From NCBI GenBank assembly GCA_002359185.1, contig DEML01000041.1:27429-91428 (forward strand): DNA of 64,000 bases. The letters are read 5' to 3'. A program made the translations under genes and the position numbers. The DNA is from Planctomycetaceae bacterium UBA2671 (GTDB lineage: Bacteria > Planctomycetota > Planctomycetia > Planctomycetales > Planctomycetaceae). Under the pieces are notes generated by a model, which worked only from the letters and a program-made list of their open reading frames with translations, was not told the origin of the DNA and made no database searches. Of this stretch, positions 8,842 to 17,070 are shown piece by piece (position 1 is the first letter of the stretch; every line of letters begins with the position of its first letter).

Positions 8842-10230
8842 ATGAAGAATTCGCTGGGATCTTTGCTGATCGTTGATGATGATCGTCACATACTCGAAGC
8901 GATGGCCGACTACTTACGTCGCCTCGGCTATCGAACGGAAACCGCTGGCAATTGCCACTCGGCCATCGAACGGATGCAGGAATTCCCGTTCGAGTGCGTC
9001 GTCTGCGATGTCAATCTGCCGGACCAGGATGGTTTTCATCTGCTCGAATGGGCCTCGAAAAATCAGCCGGAAACGGCCATCATCATGCTCACCGGCTACG
9101 GCACCATTGAAAGTGCCGTCGAAGCGATACGTATCGGTGCGTTCGATTATCTGACCAAACCCGTTATCGATGACGAACTGAATCTCTCGATTCAACGCGC
9201 TCTCGGCCAGCGGAAAATCGTCGAAGAAAATAAGCATCTCAAAGCACAGCTTGATCAAAAATACGGTCTCGGCAATATCATTGGCCGCGATTACAAAATG
9301 TCGAAGATGTTCGACCTGATCGAAAGCGTAGCCGAGACGCGCACGACGGTCCTCATTCTTGGTGAGAACGGTACCGGGAAAACAATGACCGCTCGGTCGA
9401 TTCATCACCTGAGTGATCGCCGCGATAAACCCTTTGTTGAAGTCGCCTGCGGAGCCCTACCGGATTCCCTGCTCGAAAGTGAACTGTTCGGACACGTCCA
9501 GGGGGCTTTCACAGGAGCCTCTCACGACAAAATGGGGAAATTCCTGCAAGCCGATGGTGGCACGATTTTCCTCGACGAAATCGCAACCGCGTCTCAGCAG
9601 CTTCAAGTCAAACTGTTGCGAGTTTTGCAGGATCGCGAATTTGAACCGGTCGGCGGCACGAAAACTCATAAGGTCGATTGTCGTCTCGTGCTTGCTACGA
9701 ACGAAAATCTCGAACAGATGGTCGCTGAAGGAAAATTCCGACAGGATCTATATTACCGAATCAACGTCATCTCACTGACTCAACCCCCGTTGAGGGAGCG
9801 TGTCGGAGATATCCCCCTGCTGGCTGAGCACTACCTGCAACATTTCATTGAACAGGTAGGCAAGCAGATGGAGGGGATCGACGACGAAGCGATTCAACTG
9901 ATGCAGCGATATTCCTGGCCGGGCAACGTCCGCGAACTCGTCAATGTGATTGAACGTGCGGTCGTCCTCGCCAACAGCAAACGCATTACCGTCAACGATT
10001 TACCCGATTCGATTCACAAGCAGATTGACGCCGGCAACGTCGCCGCTCACTTTGCAGGCAACAATCTGAAATCGGCTCTGGCCAATCCGGAACGTCAAAT
10101 CCTGATCGAAGCTCTCGAAGCCCACGGCTGGAACCGTCAGCAAACCGCCAAAATGCTCGGCGTCAACCGCACCACGCTGTACAAGAAAATGAAGAAGTTC
10201 GAAATCACTTTCGAAAAGTGCCACAACTAA
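8842..10230 (+). CDS. Sigma-54-dependent response regulator, NtrC family
   Basis: This 462-aa transcriptional activator turns on sigma-54 promoters when phosphorylated by a partner kinase. Its receiver domain (about 7-120) has the acidic pocket VDDD at 11-14, phospho-acceptor D56 in VCDVNLPDQ and K106 in LTKP. The AAA+ domain (about 143-375) has a Walker A GENGTGKT at 174-181, the sigma-54 contact loop GAFTGA at 221-226, and Walker B GGTIFLDE at about 238-245. A Fis-type helix-turn-helix lies at the C-terminus (NRQQTAKMLGVNRTTLYKK). All functional elements are intact, including GAFTGA. The Walker A has N where S is usual. No histidine kinase gene is adjacent in this window, so the sensor must be encoded elsewhere. 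Confidence 0.95.
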   Translation: MKNSLGSLLIVDDDRHILEAMADYLRRLGYRTETAGNCHSAIERMQEFPFECVVCDVNLPDQDGFHLLEWASKNQPETAIIMLTGYGTIESAVEAIRIGAFDYLTKPVIDDELNLSIQRALGQRKIVEENKHLKAQLDQKYGLGNIIGRDYKMSKMFDLIESVAETRTTVLILGENGTGKTMTARSIHHLSDRRDKPFVEVACGALPDSLLESELFGHVQGAFTGASHDKMGKFLQADGGTIFLDEIATASQQLQVKLLRVLQDREFEPVGGTKTHKVDCRLVLATNENLEQMVAEGKFRQDLYYRINVISLTQPPLRERVGDIPLLAEHYLQHFIEQVGKQMEGIDDEAIQLMQRYSWPGNVRELVNVIERAVVLANSKRITVNDLPDSIHKQIDAGNVAAHFAGNNLKSALANPERQILIEALEAHGWNRQQTAKMLGVNRTTLYKKMKKFEITFEKCHN

Positions 10231-10264
10231 CACACCACCTCGCCCGATAACCTGACCGCCAAAA

Positions 10265-10307
10265 ACCGGATGTCGCTCTTCAACCTCGAAGACGGCATCC
10301 GTTTTTT
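10265..10307 (+). terminator. Probable intrinsic terminator of the response regulator
   Basis: An imperfect hairpin (CCGGATGTCGCTCTTC, loop, GAAGACGGCATCCG) is followed directly by TTTTTT. It lies 35 bp after the stop codon at 10230, before the convergent gene on the minus strand. Confidence 0.6.
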
Positions 10308-10338
10308 GTATTGCGTGAAAGCGCCTCGTCTGAATCAA

Positions 10339-10731
10339 TCAGAACCAGGAATCCTGAAACCTGATATGGCAGTTTGGGAATTCTTCCTTCATCCCGGCTA
10401 CCCCTTCTGGAGAGAGTGACGTCTCGTCGAGTTCAATGGACTGCAATCCCTCAACGCTGTGAATGATGGGATACAGCAGCGAGACATTTTCATCATTCAA
10501 CTCCGGGCAGATAAACCGTACACGGTTCTCGTAGTGATACCACGCGGGATATCCGCTCCACTCCTGTTCTATAAATACTGCTTCAGATCGCGATTGAGCC
10601 TCTGCGTAAACACGAACTGGCTCGAACCAGATCATTTGGAGGAATACATACACAATAACAGGCATCACCAGCACGAACGAAATCGTAATCACAGCAAGAA
10701 TCAAATTGCGACGATTGCGAACGAAATTCAT
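10339..10731 (-). CDS. Unknown single-pass membrane protein
   Basis: This is a 130-aa protein of unknown function. A single hydrophobic helix (about residues 11-31) follows a short basic N-terminus (NFVRNRR), so the remaining 100 residues should face the periplasm. The C-terminal half (LYPIIHSVEGLQSIELDETS, then GVAGMKEEFPNCHI) resembles one or two leucine-rich-repeat turns of the kind found in planctomycete LRR proteins, but is too short for a firm call. A good Shine-Dalgarno (AAAAGG) precedes the ATG. It is convergent with the response regulator gene and ends about 30 bp past its terminator. Confidence 0.75.
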   Translation of the reverse strand: MNFVRNRRNLILAVITISFVLVMPVIVYVFLQMIWFEPVRVYAEAQSRSEAVFIEQEWSGYPAWYHYENRVRFICPELNDENVSLLYPIIHSVEGLQSIELDETSLSPEGVAGMKEEFPNCHIRFQDSWF

Positions 10732-10802
10732 TGAAAGCCTTTTCCATCAATAATGGGAAGATAGGAGATCGTCCATTATAACGTATCATTCATTAATCTT
10801 TG

Positions 10803-10839
<37 letters not shown>

Positions 10840-11018
10840 AATGCGGGTGACGGTCACAGAAAGCGCCGTACCTCCCCTCTCTTGTAATCTCCTGGAAAAT
10901 TTTCGGAAAATCGTGATCTCTCTGTCATTATTCTCGTTCTGAATCAACAATCAAACGGTTTACTCACGACAACCTGAGTGAACAGGTCCACTTGTCATTG
11001 CTCAGGCGGGAGAAATTC

Positions 11019-12086
11019 ATGACGAAGTTGATGCAGCAGCCGGTCGTCTCGCAAATGCAGCGAAAATCCAGCGGGACGCGGAAAATGCCGCCGATTGTGG
11101 CGGATGTCAGCTGGGAAGAGGAAGCTTCCCCATATGGATTGCAGGGATTGGCGCGAGAGTGGATCACGATTGTGAAAGCCGACTGCGTCACCCGGCTGGC
11201 GATTGCCCTGGCCTTACGGGGAACATCAAAACAGATTCGCGATCCCGAGTTCGTCTCCCGCATCTTTCTGCATCATCCCGAATGGCTGGAAGAATATCAT
11301 GTGGTGCATCTGATCGAAAAATCTCTCTGGATTCAGGGACGCAGCGATCTCGTGATGACGCTCACGAAGAACCCGAGTCAAATCCCGGATAATCCTCCAC
11401 CGATTGTCAACCAGACCTTAACCGAAGCCTATGCCCTGCATCCCCAGGCGACGGTCTGGTACGGGGTGCCGTTGTTTGGCGAGGAAAAAACGGCAGAGGG
11501 TCTGCCCATCCCCGTCACTGCTAAGGAACTTCAGGCAGAAGCCGACCGACGACTTCGCACTGCCCAGCAACATGCACTCCGCTGGGGTTGGTTTTATCGC
11601 ATGCTTGCACTGGGCGCCAGCCTTCCCACACTGGTTGTCAATGAGTTTGTGAAAACAGGAGTCAGCCTGAGAAATCGTTATCGACGCTTCCGACTCTGGA
11701 CACAACGCTTGCGAAGTTCTTCCCGAAGAAAGAATCGAGCAGAGTTTCAGGCACGCCTCGATTATTGCAGGACGGGAGAATACAGTCCTGTCGTTGCCTA
11801 TCAAAACATGCCCTGGCTGGATCGCACGATGCTCAACGGACTGGATAAAGCAGCTGATGTGGCCAGTGTGTCGGGACAAATCCTGGCACTCTCAGCTCCC
11901 ACGGCAGCCGGCGGCTGGTTAGCCTTTATGATCCACCTCTCCCTCTTCGCCCCGGCAACGTTAGTCTCCTGCGACCCATTCCTGTTCATCGAACTCCCCC
12001 AAGAACCCGGAAAACTCCGCCATTTGGCCCACTGGTACTGGCAGGAACACGAAAATGGGAAGCGGACTTTGCATTTGCATTCTTGA
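11019..12086 (+). CDS. Unknown protein, 355 aa
   Basis: I do not recognise this family. The ATG at 11019 is preceded by GGGAG at 6 bases, so it is preferred over the in-frame TTG at 10992. The N-terminal half contains the phrases DPEFVSRIFLHHPEWLEEYH and WYGVPLFGEEKTAEGLPIPV. A basic, arginine-rich stretch near the middle (NRYRRFRLWTQRLRSSSRRK) follows a weakly hydrophobic segment. The C-terminal third has a hydrophobic helix (LAFMIHLSLFAPATLVS) and ends in LAHWYWQEHENGKRTLHLHS. It may associate with the membrane. It stands alone, with the TIR-like gene convergent 86 bp downstream. Confidence 0.75.
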   Translation: MTKLMQQPVVSQMQRKSSGTRKMPPIVADVSWEEEASPYGLQGLAREWITIVKADCVTRLAIALALRGTSKQIRDPEFVSRIFLHHPEWLEEYHVVHLIEKSLWIQGRSDLVMTLTKNPSQIPDNPPPIVNQTLTEAYALHPQATVWYGVPLFGEEKTAEGLPIPVTAKELQAEADRRLRTAQQHALRWGWFYRMLALGASLPTLVVNEFVKTGVSLRNRYRRFRLWTQRLRSSSRRKNRAEFQARLDYCRTGEYSPVVAYQNMPWLDRTMLNGLDKAADVASVSGQILALSAPTAAGGWLAFMIHLSLFAPATLVSCDPFLFIELPQEPGKLRHLAHWYWQEHENGKRTLHLHS

Positions 12087-12172
12087 GTTTGTGGATTTGT
12101 AACTGGGATAGATTTATAGCAATCTTTCCATGGATTCGCTGATAGAATCACACTCGTTTTATTTTATTACAT

Positions 12173-13033
12173 TTATTTCTTGTCCGATTGCTTGCGATTA
12201 AAGTAGGATTCAAAGAAATTGCCTTCCTCATCAATGTCTAGCAACTTATATATTCTTCCATCTTCAATCTGTGCTGCACCACAGTATATTAAGCATTTGT
12301 TCATGGTGTGTTTGTCACTTAGTTCTGACATATCATGAACAAGATTGATTGTTCCATTGGATTGTTTACAAAGCTCAGATACACGTCCAGCAATATTTAA
12401 CCATGCCTCATAATCTGGGACATTCGTCTTCCCCCTGAGTCGCATCATAACACCAATTGTGAAAAAGCGGCCAGGAATAGAGAACTGTTCGGCGGAAAAT
12501 AATTCGCATCTACCAGTCATCTGTGTCTCAAGTAGAGCGTTAATTATAAATTCCGCCCCATTCACTATGTATCCCATGCCAATAGATTCTGAGAATTCAA
12601 ACGTAAAAGTGTATCCGTACATATCGTCAGAGAGCGGTTCGTAAATGCTGAGGAAGTCACGTAGCAGTCTACGAAGGTGGCGAATATCTTTATAAACACG
12701 ATGACGATAGTGACGATAATTAAATGGCAAGTGGTGATCGTTCCTAAGTAGTAATGTCTGTTCTGGATCGCGATTGATGCCGTGGCAATATCCTAGTTCA
12801 TAAGACACATTATGCGAGTCACCACTGCTATCGATTACTACGAAGTCAGCTTCTTTGAGTAGGCGGCATACTTCATCAACCACTGGACCAGAAGACTTAA
12901 GCTCATCACCACGAATTACTTGATAGCCCCCCGCTTCGAGCTCTTCACGAATTGCAAGATAAGTTTTATCACGCCAATGATCGTCACTAAAACGCATTGC
13001 AATAAAAGCAGTTGGGCGATCTTCGTATTTCAT
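12173..13033 (-). CDS. Nucleoside 2-deoxyribosyltransferase/TIR-like domain protein
   Basis: The first 130 residues have the layout of the nucleoside-2-deoxyribosyltransferase/TIR-like fold: AFIAMRFSDD after strand 1, REELEAGGYQVIRGDE, then EADFVVIDSSGDSHNVSYELGYCHG. The last block has the NV-x-YELG pattern whose glutamate is catalytic in related N-glycosidases. Proteins of this type hydrolyse nucleosides or NAD, or serve as sensors in antiphage systems. The remaining half (about 140-286) has no family I recognise. The ATG at 13033 begins directly at the domain; an in-frame ATG at 13123 would add 30 residues that do not resemble the family. Codon use and AT content look different from the neighbours, suggesting horizontal gain. 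No partner gene is adjacent. Function is inferred from the fold only. Confidence 0.75.
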   Translation of the reverse strand: MKYEDRPTAFIAMRFSDDHWRDKTYLAIREELEAGGYQVIRGDELKSSGPVVDEVCRLLKEADFVVIDSSGDSHNVSYELGYCHGINRDPEQTLLLRNDHHLPFNYRHYRHRVYKDIRHLRRLLRDFLSIYEPLSDDMYGYTFTFEFSESIGMGYIVNGAEFIINALLETQMTGRCELFSAEQFSIPGRFFTIGVMMRLRGKTNVPDYEAWLNIAGRVSELCKQSNGTINLVHDMSELSDKHTMNKCLIYCGAAQIEDGRIYKLLDIDEEGNFFESYFNRKQSDKK

Positions 13034-13133
13034 TATTCTAACATTAAATGGAAAAGGTTTATTTAATTTGACTATAACTATCGGAACCACCCTTGAAACA
13101 GCCCGGCTTTGCGAAACTCTCATTGCGAAGTGC

Positions 13134-13160
13134 AGACAGGCTGGAAGCCTGTCCTACGGG
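13134..13160. repeat. Short palindromic repeat (GACAGGCTGGAAGCCTGTCC)
   Basis: The sequence GACAGGCTGGAAGCCTGTCC is an almost perfect hairpin flanked by CTACGGGG. It lies in the gap between the TIR-like gene and the end of the HAD hydrolase gene. Its form matches the short palindromes spread through the other gaps. Confidence 0.5.
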
Positions 13161-13161
13161 G

Positions 13162-13836
13162 TTATCTCAACAACAACTCCGCGACTTGAGCCGCATCGCT
13201 CATATCGGTTAGTGTCACATCGGGTTCGCTCGCTTCGAGTTCTTCCAGGGAATAGTGTCCGGTGGCAACCGCGAGGACTTTGGCGCCGATGGCTCGGCCG
13301 CATTGGACGTCGGCTGGGGTGTCGCCGATGACCCAGATGGTTTTAATGGCGTCGCCGTGTCGGTCGGTGGCGGTTTGCGAGGCGAGGCGGGCGACGTCGT
13401 CGCGGTTGGGGTGGACGTCGCCGAAGGCTCCGAAGCTGAAGTGATGATCGATGTTGAAATGCTGCACTTTCATCCAGCCGCTGCGTTCGAAATTTCCAGT
13501 CAGTAAGCCGGTCCAGTCATTCGTTTCTTTCGTGATGATATCGAGCACTTCCGTCACGCCGGGCAAAACCCGTCCGCCCCGGCTGCCGAGATGCTTGGGG
13601 AGCAGTTCGAAATAGCGACTTTGGAACGTCTGAAAGTTCTCCGGCGTGTCCTCAATTTTGTGCCACTTGAGCAGATCATCGATTATCGCTCGATCGGTCC
13701 GTCCGGCATACGGAATATCGCAATCGATCTCGGTGATCCCAAACTCGATCTGCAGAGCTTCCTCCATCGCAGCCTGACCAGCCCGGCCAGAGTTGAGCAG
13801 CGTTCCATCGACATCAAACAAATACAGACTCGACAT
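13162..13836 (-). CDS. HAD-superfamily hydrolase, phosphoglycolate phosphatase-like
   Basis: This 224-aa protein is a haloacid-dehalogenase phosphatase of the Gph/PgmB type. Motif I is LFDVDGTLLNSG with the nucleophile aspartate, motif II is LLTGNF, and motif IV is WVIGDTPADV. The cap domain (about 18-90) is of the C1 alpha-helical kind. Such enzymes dephosphorylate small phosphorylated metabolites; the substrate cannot be read from the sequence. I prefer the ATG at 13836, which places motif I six residues from the start; the frame also offers ATG at 13848. Upstream on the same strand lies the large inverted repeat and then the MMPL transporter gene. Confidence 0.88.
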   Translation of the reverse strand: MSSLYLFDVDGTLLNSGRAGQAAMEEALQIEFGITEIDCDIPYAGRTDRAIIDDLLKWHKIEDTPENFQTFQSRYFELLPKHLGSRGGRVLPGVTEVLDIITKETNDWTGLLTGNFERSGWMKVQHFNIDHHFSFGAFGDVHPNRDDVARLASQTATDRHGDAIKTIWVIGDTPADVQCGRAIGAKVLAVATGHYSLEELEASEPDVTLTDMSDAAQVAELLLR

Positions 13837-13892
13837 TGCAACAATCATTCTTCAGTTAAAAACATTCAGTAAAAAGCACTTTAAAAGAGATA

Positions 13893-14665
13893 TATTATTT
13901 TAGCCACAGAGAGCCCAGCGCGACATAGCCGCAACCAATCACCAAATACTGAAGAAATGAACCGCCAAGGGGAACAAGAAGATCTTTCATAAGAATAATT
14001 TTATGAACCACGAAGGCACGAAGACTCAAAGAGATTGAAAAATCTTGAAAATCAATAAAAAACCGCCTGATGGAATTGAGGCAATTTTGTTACAGAACTC
14101 TTCGTGCCTTTGTGTCTTCGTGGTAAAAACAACCTGATCAACAAGATCCTGTTTTAATGTCACCCTCGCACAAGCGAAAAGCAGAAGAAAGCAAGGCCGC
14201 AAAAGATTACCACTCTTCTAGCTGCAAAACACCAAATGCATGAACACTCAGTAAACAAACCGCCTGAAATTTGCGCAAGCGAGAAAACTTTGTCGCGTTA
14301 GTAGCACAGAGGTCACAGAGTTTTCAGAAAGAGGTCCAATTGAATTCCTCTGAGAACTCTGTGCTACTAACGATACGGAATGCCCTGGCCCAAGATTGGT
14401 AACGTGAATCAGGATCTTGTAGATCAGTTTTTTTACCACGAAGGCACGAAGAGTTTTGTAACTACATTGCCTCAAATCCATCAGGCTATTTTTTATTGAT
14501 TTTCAAGATTTCTGAATCTCTTTGTGGCTTCGTGTCTTCGTAGTTTCAAAATTATTCTTTTGAAAGATTTTCTTGTTTCCCTTGGCGCCTTGGCGGTTCA
14601 TTTCTTCAGGAGTTGGTGATTGGTTGCGGCTACGCCGCGCTGGGCACTCTGTGGCATAAAATAAA
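13893..14665. repeat. Large nested inverted repeat (about 255-bp arms)
   Basis: The left arm (13893-14151) and the right arm (14410-14665) are inverted copies of one another over about 255 bp, with a few substitutions and small gaps. Landmarks are TAGCCACAGAGAGCCCAGCG against the complement of CGCTGGGCACTCTGTGGCA, AACCGCCAAGG against CCTTGGCGGTT, and CACGAAGGCACGAAGA against its complement. The 258-bp centre holds a second palindrome. The outer right end touches the 3' end of the MMPL gene. Part of one arm recurs at 36748-36850. It contains no coding sequence I can support. It has the appearance of a non-autonomous repeat that has spread, or two facing insertions of one element. Confidence 0.8.
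14296..14372. repeat. Inner palindrome of the nested repeat
   Basis: CGTTAGTAGCACAGAG (14296-14311) and CTCTGTGCTACTAACG (14357-14372) are perfect inverted copies of 16 bases, with further complementarity inward. Half of it recurs at 36405-36420 (CTGTGCTACTAACGAT), again beside other repeats. Confidence 0.75.
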
Positions 14666-16957
14666 TTATTCAGTAGCTGATTGCATGATGACTTCTTTCC
14701 GACCATACAGAGCCGTTAGCAATAACGGCAACAGAACAAGATTGCCGATCAATCCTCCCAGCATGGCGATGCTGACGAGAACACCGAAGTAGATCAGCGG
14801 GACAAATTCGGAGAGCATCAGGACGGAAAACCCGCAGATCAGTGCGACATTCGAAAATACGAGTGACAATCCAATCTGCGACTGAGTCAACTCCAGCGCC
14901 TTGGCATGAGAGTGTCCTGTCTTTTTTTCGCGGAAATAGGACGAGAGATAGTGGATACTCGAATCGACGGTCAGCCCAATCGAAACACTGGCGATCATAG
15001 CCGTGCCAATGTTGACGAGTGAGCCGATCCAGCCGAGTGTGCCGATGAGAATGACAATGGGAAACAGATTCGGCACCAGCGAAATCAATCCCACTTTCCA
15101 GCTGCGAAAGGCAATCGTCATACTAAGAAAGATGCCGCAGGCTGCCAGGGTAAAGCTGACAACCTGATCACTCAGCAGGCTCAAAATAATATTCGCCAGC
15201 AGAACATACAGTCCCGTGCATTTCGCTTCCGGGAAATATTTTTGAGCGGTCCGCGTCACTTCGTCGATCATCTGCAATTTGAGTTCGGCTGGCTGACGTT
15301 CCAACGCACGAAGTAGAATTCGCATCCGCTGTTCTTCCGGATTGAACAGACTCGGCTCAAACTCCGGCTGCATTTTCTGGAGTGTTTCACGCTTTGCCTC
15401 CAGCGTCCGGCCAGCTACCGAAGGAATGAAATCGATGCCATCGGTGTAAGCGATCACTTTCGTCAATGCAGGATGACCCTCAATTTCAATTGCTTTGAGT
15501 TCCTCGGAGAGTTCACGCAGCTTGTCGATCGCTTCGGGGTCGGTCACATCTGCAAACGGAAAATTGATCTCATAATTTCCTGCTCCACCGAGATTCGCTT
15601 CGACAAAATTGAGCGCCTGCACAATCGGGCTGTTGTCTCGAAAGTTTTTACTGAAGTCGGTTTCAATCCGCAGGAAACTCAATCCGAAAAACCCAAAGAC
15701 GATCAGCAGAAACGCGACACTGGCAATGGTTTTGGGAATTCGAAAGACCAGTTTGAGCAAGTTCAGCAATCCGCCCGTGACCCATTTTTCCCAGCCATAT
15801 TTACGGGGATCGACACTGAAATTCCCGAGCAGAACGCCGCCTGGAATAATTGTGAAAGCAGCCAGCAAAGTGAATGAAACGCCAAGCACCATCATGATTC
15901 CGAAGCTGCGAATAGGCACGATATCGCTGGAGAGCAGCGCTCCAAATCCGATGGCAGTTGTCGCACAGGCCCAGCAGATGGCCGGGAGCAGTGTGGACAG
16001 TGTCATCCGCAAAGCCGGGATTCGTTCCTGATCCCGCCTCAATTCGCGGAAATAAATTGTGATGTGCATCACAGTCGCGATGCCGATAATCGTGACCAGA
16101 GAATTGAGCATCGAACTGACCATGCTCAGTCGCATCCCGGAAATCACCAAAAACGCTTTCGTCCAGATGAGAGCGGCCTGCACCATAACCAGGGGCAAAA
16201 TCATCCATCGCAGACTACGAAAGAAAAAGAAAATGACGATCAGAAGAATGACGGAAGATACGATTCCCAGCGTCGCTCCATCTTTTTCTACAACTTCGAA
16301 CATATCATGAACTTGAACTGGTTCGCCCACGACATAAGCCGGTGGATTATGGCTGGCCGCCAGATCGCGAATACTGGCCAGGGTTTCCGCTCGTGAAACC
16401 ACACTTTCTTCTTCCGGTTTTAAACGGACAACAACAGCTGTTGTGACACGATCTTCCCCAACCAGTGCTCCTTCCGCAAAGTTGAGAGCCGATTCCCGAA
16501 CCGTCGGGATTCTCATAAATAGATTGCCGATGAAACCAATCTGCTTTGGTCGTAACACGGCTGAAAGTGTTTGCGTACTTTCAGGATTCACCCCCGGCAA
16601 CTCTCCCAGAGTTTTCCCGAACGCTTCAATCTCGATCAATGATTCCGAAGTCAGTAGATCATCCTGTTTCCAGGCGAGCATCACAAATTCATCGCCACCG
16701 AACAGCGATTTACTTTCCTGATAACTCAACAATAGCGGATGATCGAGGGCAAATAACGATTCAATCGATCGATCCAACTGCAGCCGTTGTGAGTATGGAT
16801 AAGCAATTGCCGTGAGCACGACTGCGAAAATCAGCAGACTGATCCGCCACTGAATTAGAAAAGAAGCGGACCGCTTCCAGAATCCGGTATCCAAAATTGT
16901 GACCGACGGACTCTTTGCCGGGAGATCATTTGAAATAGATTCCGGCTGTGATGTCAT
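14666..16957 (-). CDS. MMPL/RND-superfamily transporter
   Basis: This 763-aa polytopic membrane protein has the RND duplicated layout. One helix near residue 40 is followed by a large periplasmic domain, a block of five helices, a second helix and periplasmic domain, and a second five-helix block. Hydrophobic segments near GIVSSVILLIVIFFFF and SMTIAFRSWKVG, and the conserved VTIIGIATVMHITIYF and GLTVDSSIHYLSS blocks, match the MMPL/SSD group that exports lipids, hopanoids or drugs by proton flux. The substrate is unknown. No membrane-fusion or outer-membrane partner gene is adjacent. The last bases of the gene lie at the edge of the large inverted repeat. The ATG at 16957 is the only reasonable start. 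Confidence 0.9.
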   Translation of the reverse strand: MTSQPESISNDLPAKSPSVTILDTGFWKRSASFLIQWRISLLIFAVVLTAIAYPYSQRLQLDRSIESLFALDHPLLLSYQESKSLFGGDEFVMLAWKQDDLLTSESLIEIEAFGKTLGELPGVNPESTQTLSAVLRPKQIGFIGNLFMRIPTVRESALNFAEGALVGEDRVTTAVVVRLKPEEESVVSRAETLASIRDLAASHNPPAYVVGEPVQVHDMFEVVEKDGATLGIVSSVILLIVIFFFFRSLRWMILPLVMVQAALIWTKAFLVISGMRLSMVSSMLNSLVTIIGIATVMHITIYFRELRRDQERIPALRMTLSTLLPAICWACATTAIGFGALLSSDIVPIRSFGIMMVLGVSFTLLAAFTIIPGGVLLGNFSVDPRKYGWEKWVTGGLLNLLKLVFRIPKTIASVAFLLIVFGFFGLSFLRIETDFSKNFRDNSPIVQALNFVEANLGGAGNYEINFPFADVTDPEAIDKLRELSEELKAIEIEGHPALTKVIAYTDGIDFIPSVAGRTLEAKRETLQKMQPEFEPSLFNPEEQRMRILLRALERQPAELKLQMIDEVTRTAQKYFPEAKCTGLYVLLANIILSLLSDQVVSFTLAACGIFLSMTIAFRSWKVGLISLVPNLFPIVILIGTLGWIGSLVNIGTAMIASVSIGLTVDSSIHYLSSYFREKKTGHSHAKALELTQSQIGLSLVFSNVALICGFSVLMLSEFVPLIYFGVLVSIAMLGGLIGNLVLLPLLLTALYGRKEVIMQSATE

Positions 16958-17070
16958 AAAAATTGGCTCTGAGATAATATTAAATCGAGTTCAGCTGATC
17001 ACTTCAGTATCGAGCTTTCAGGGAATGATAGCATTCAAGCGACAGAATAAGAGTGATAAACTCATTACAT

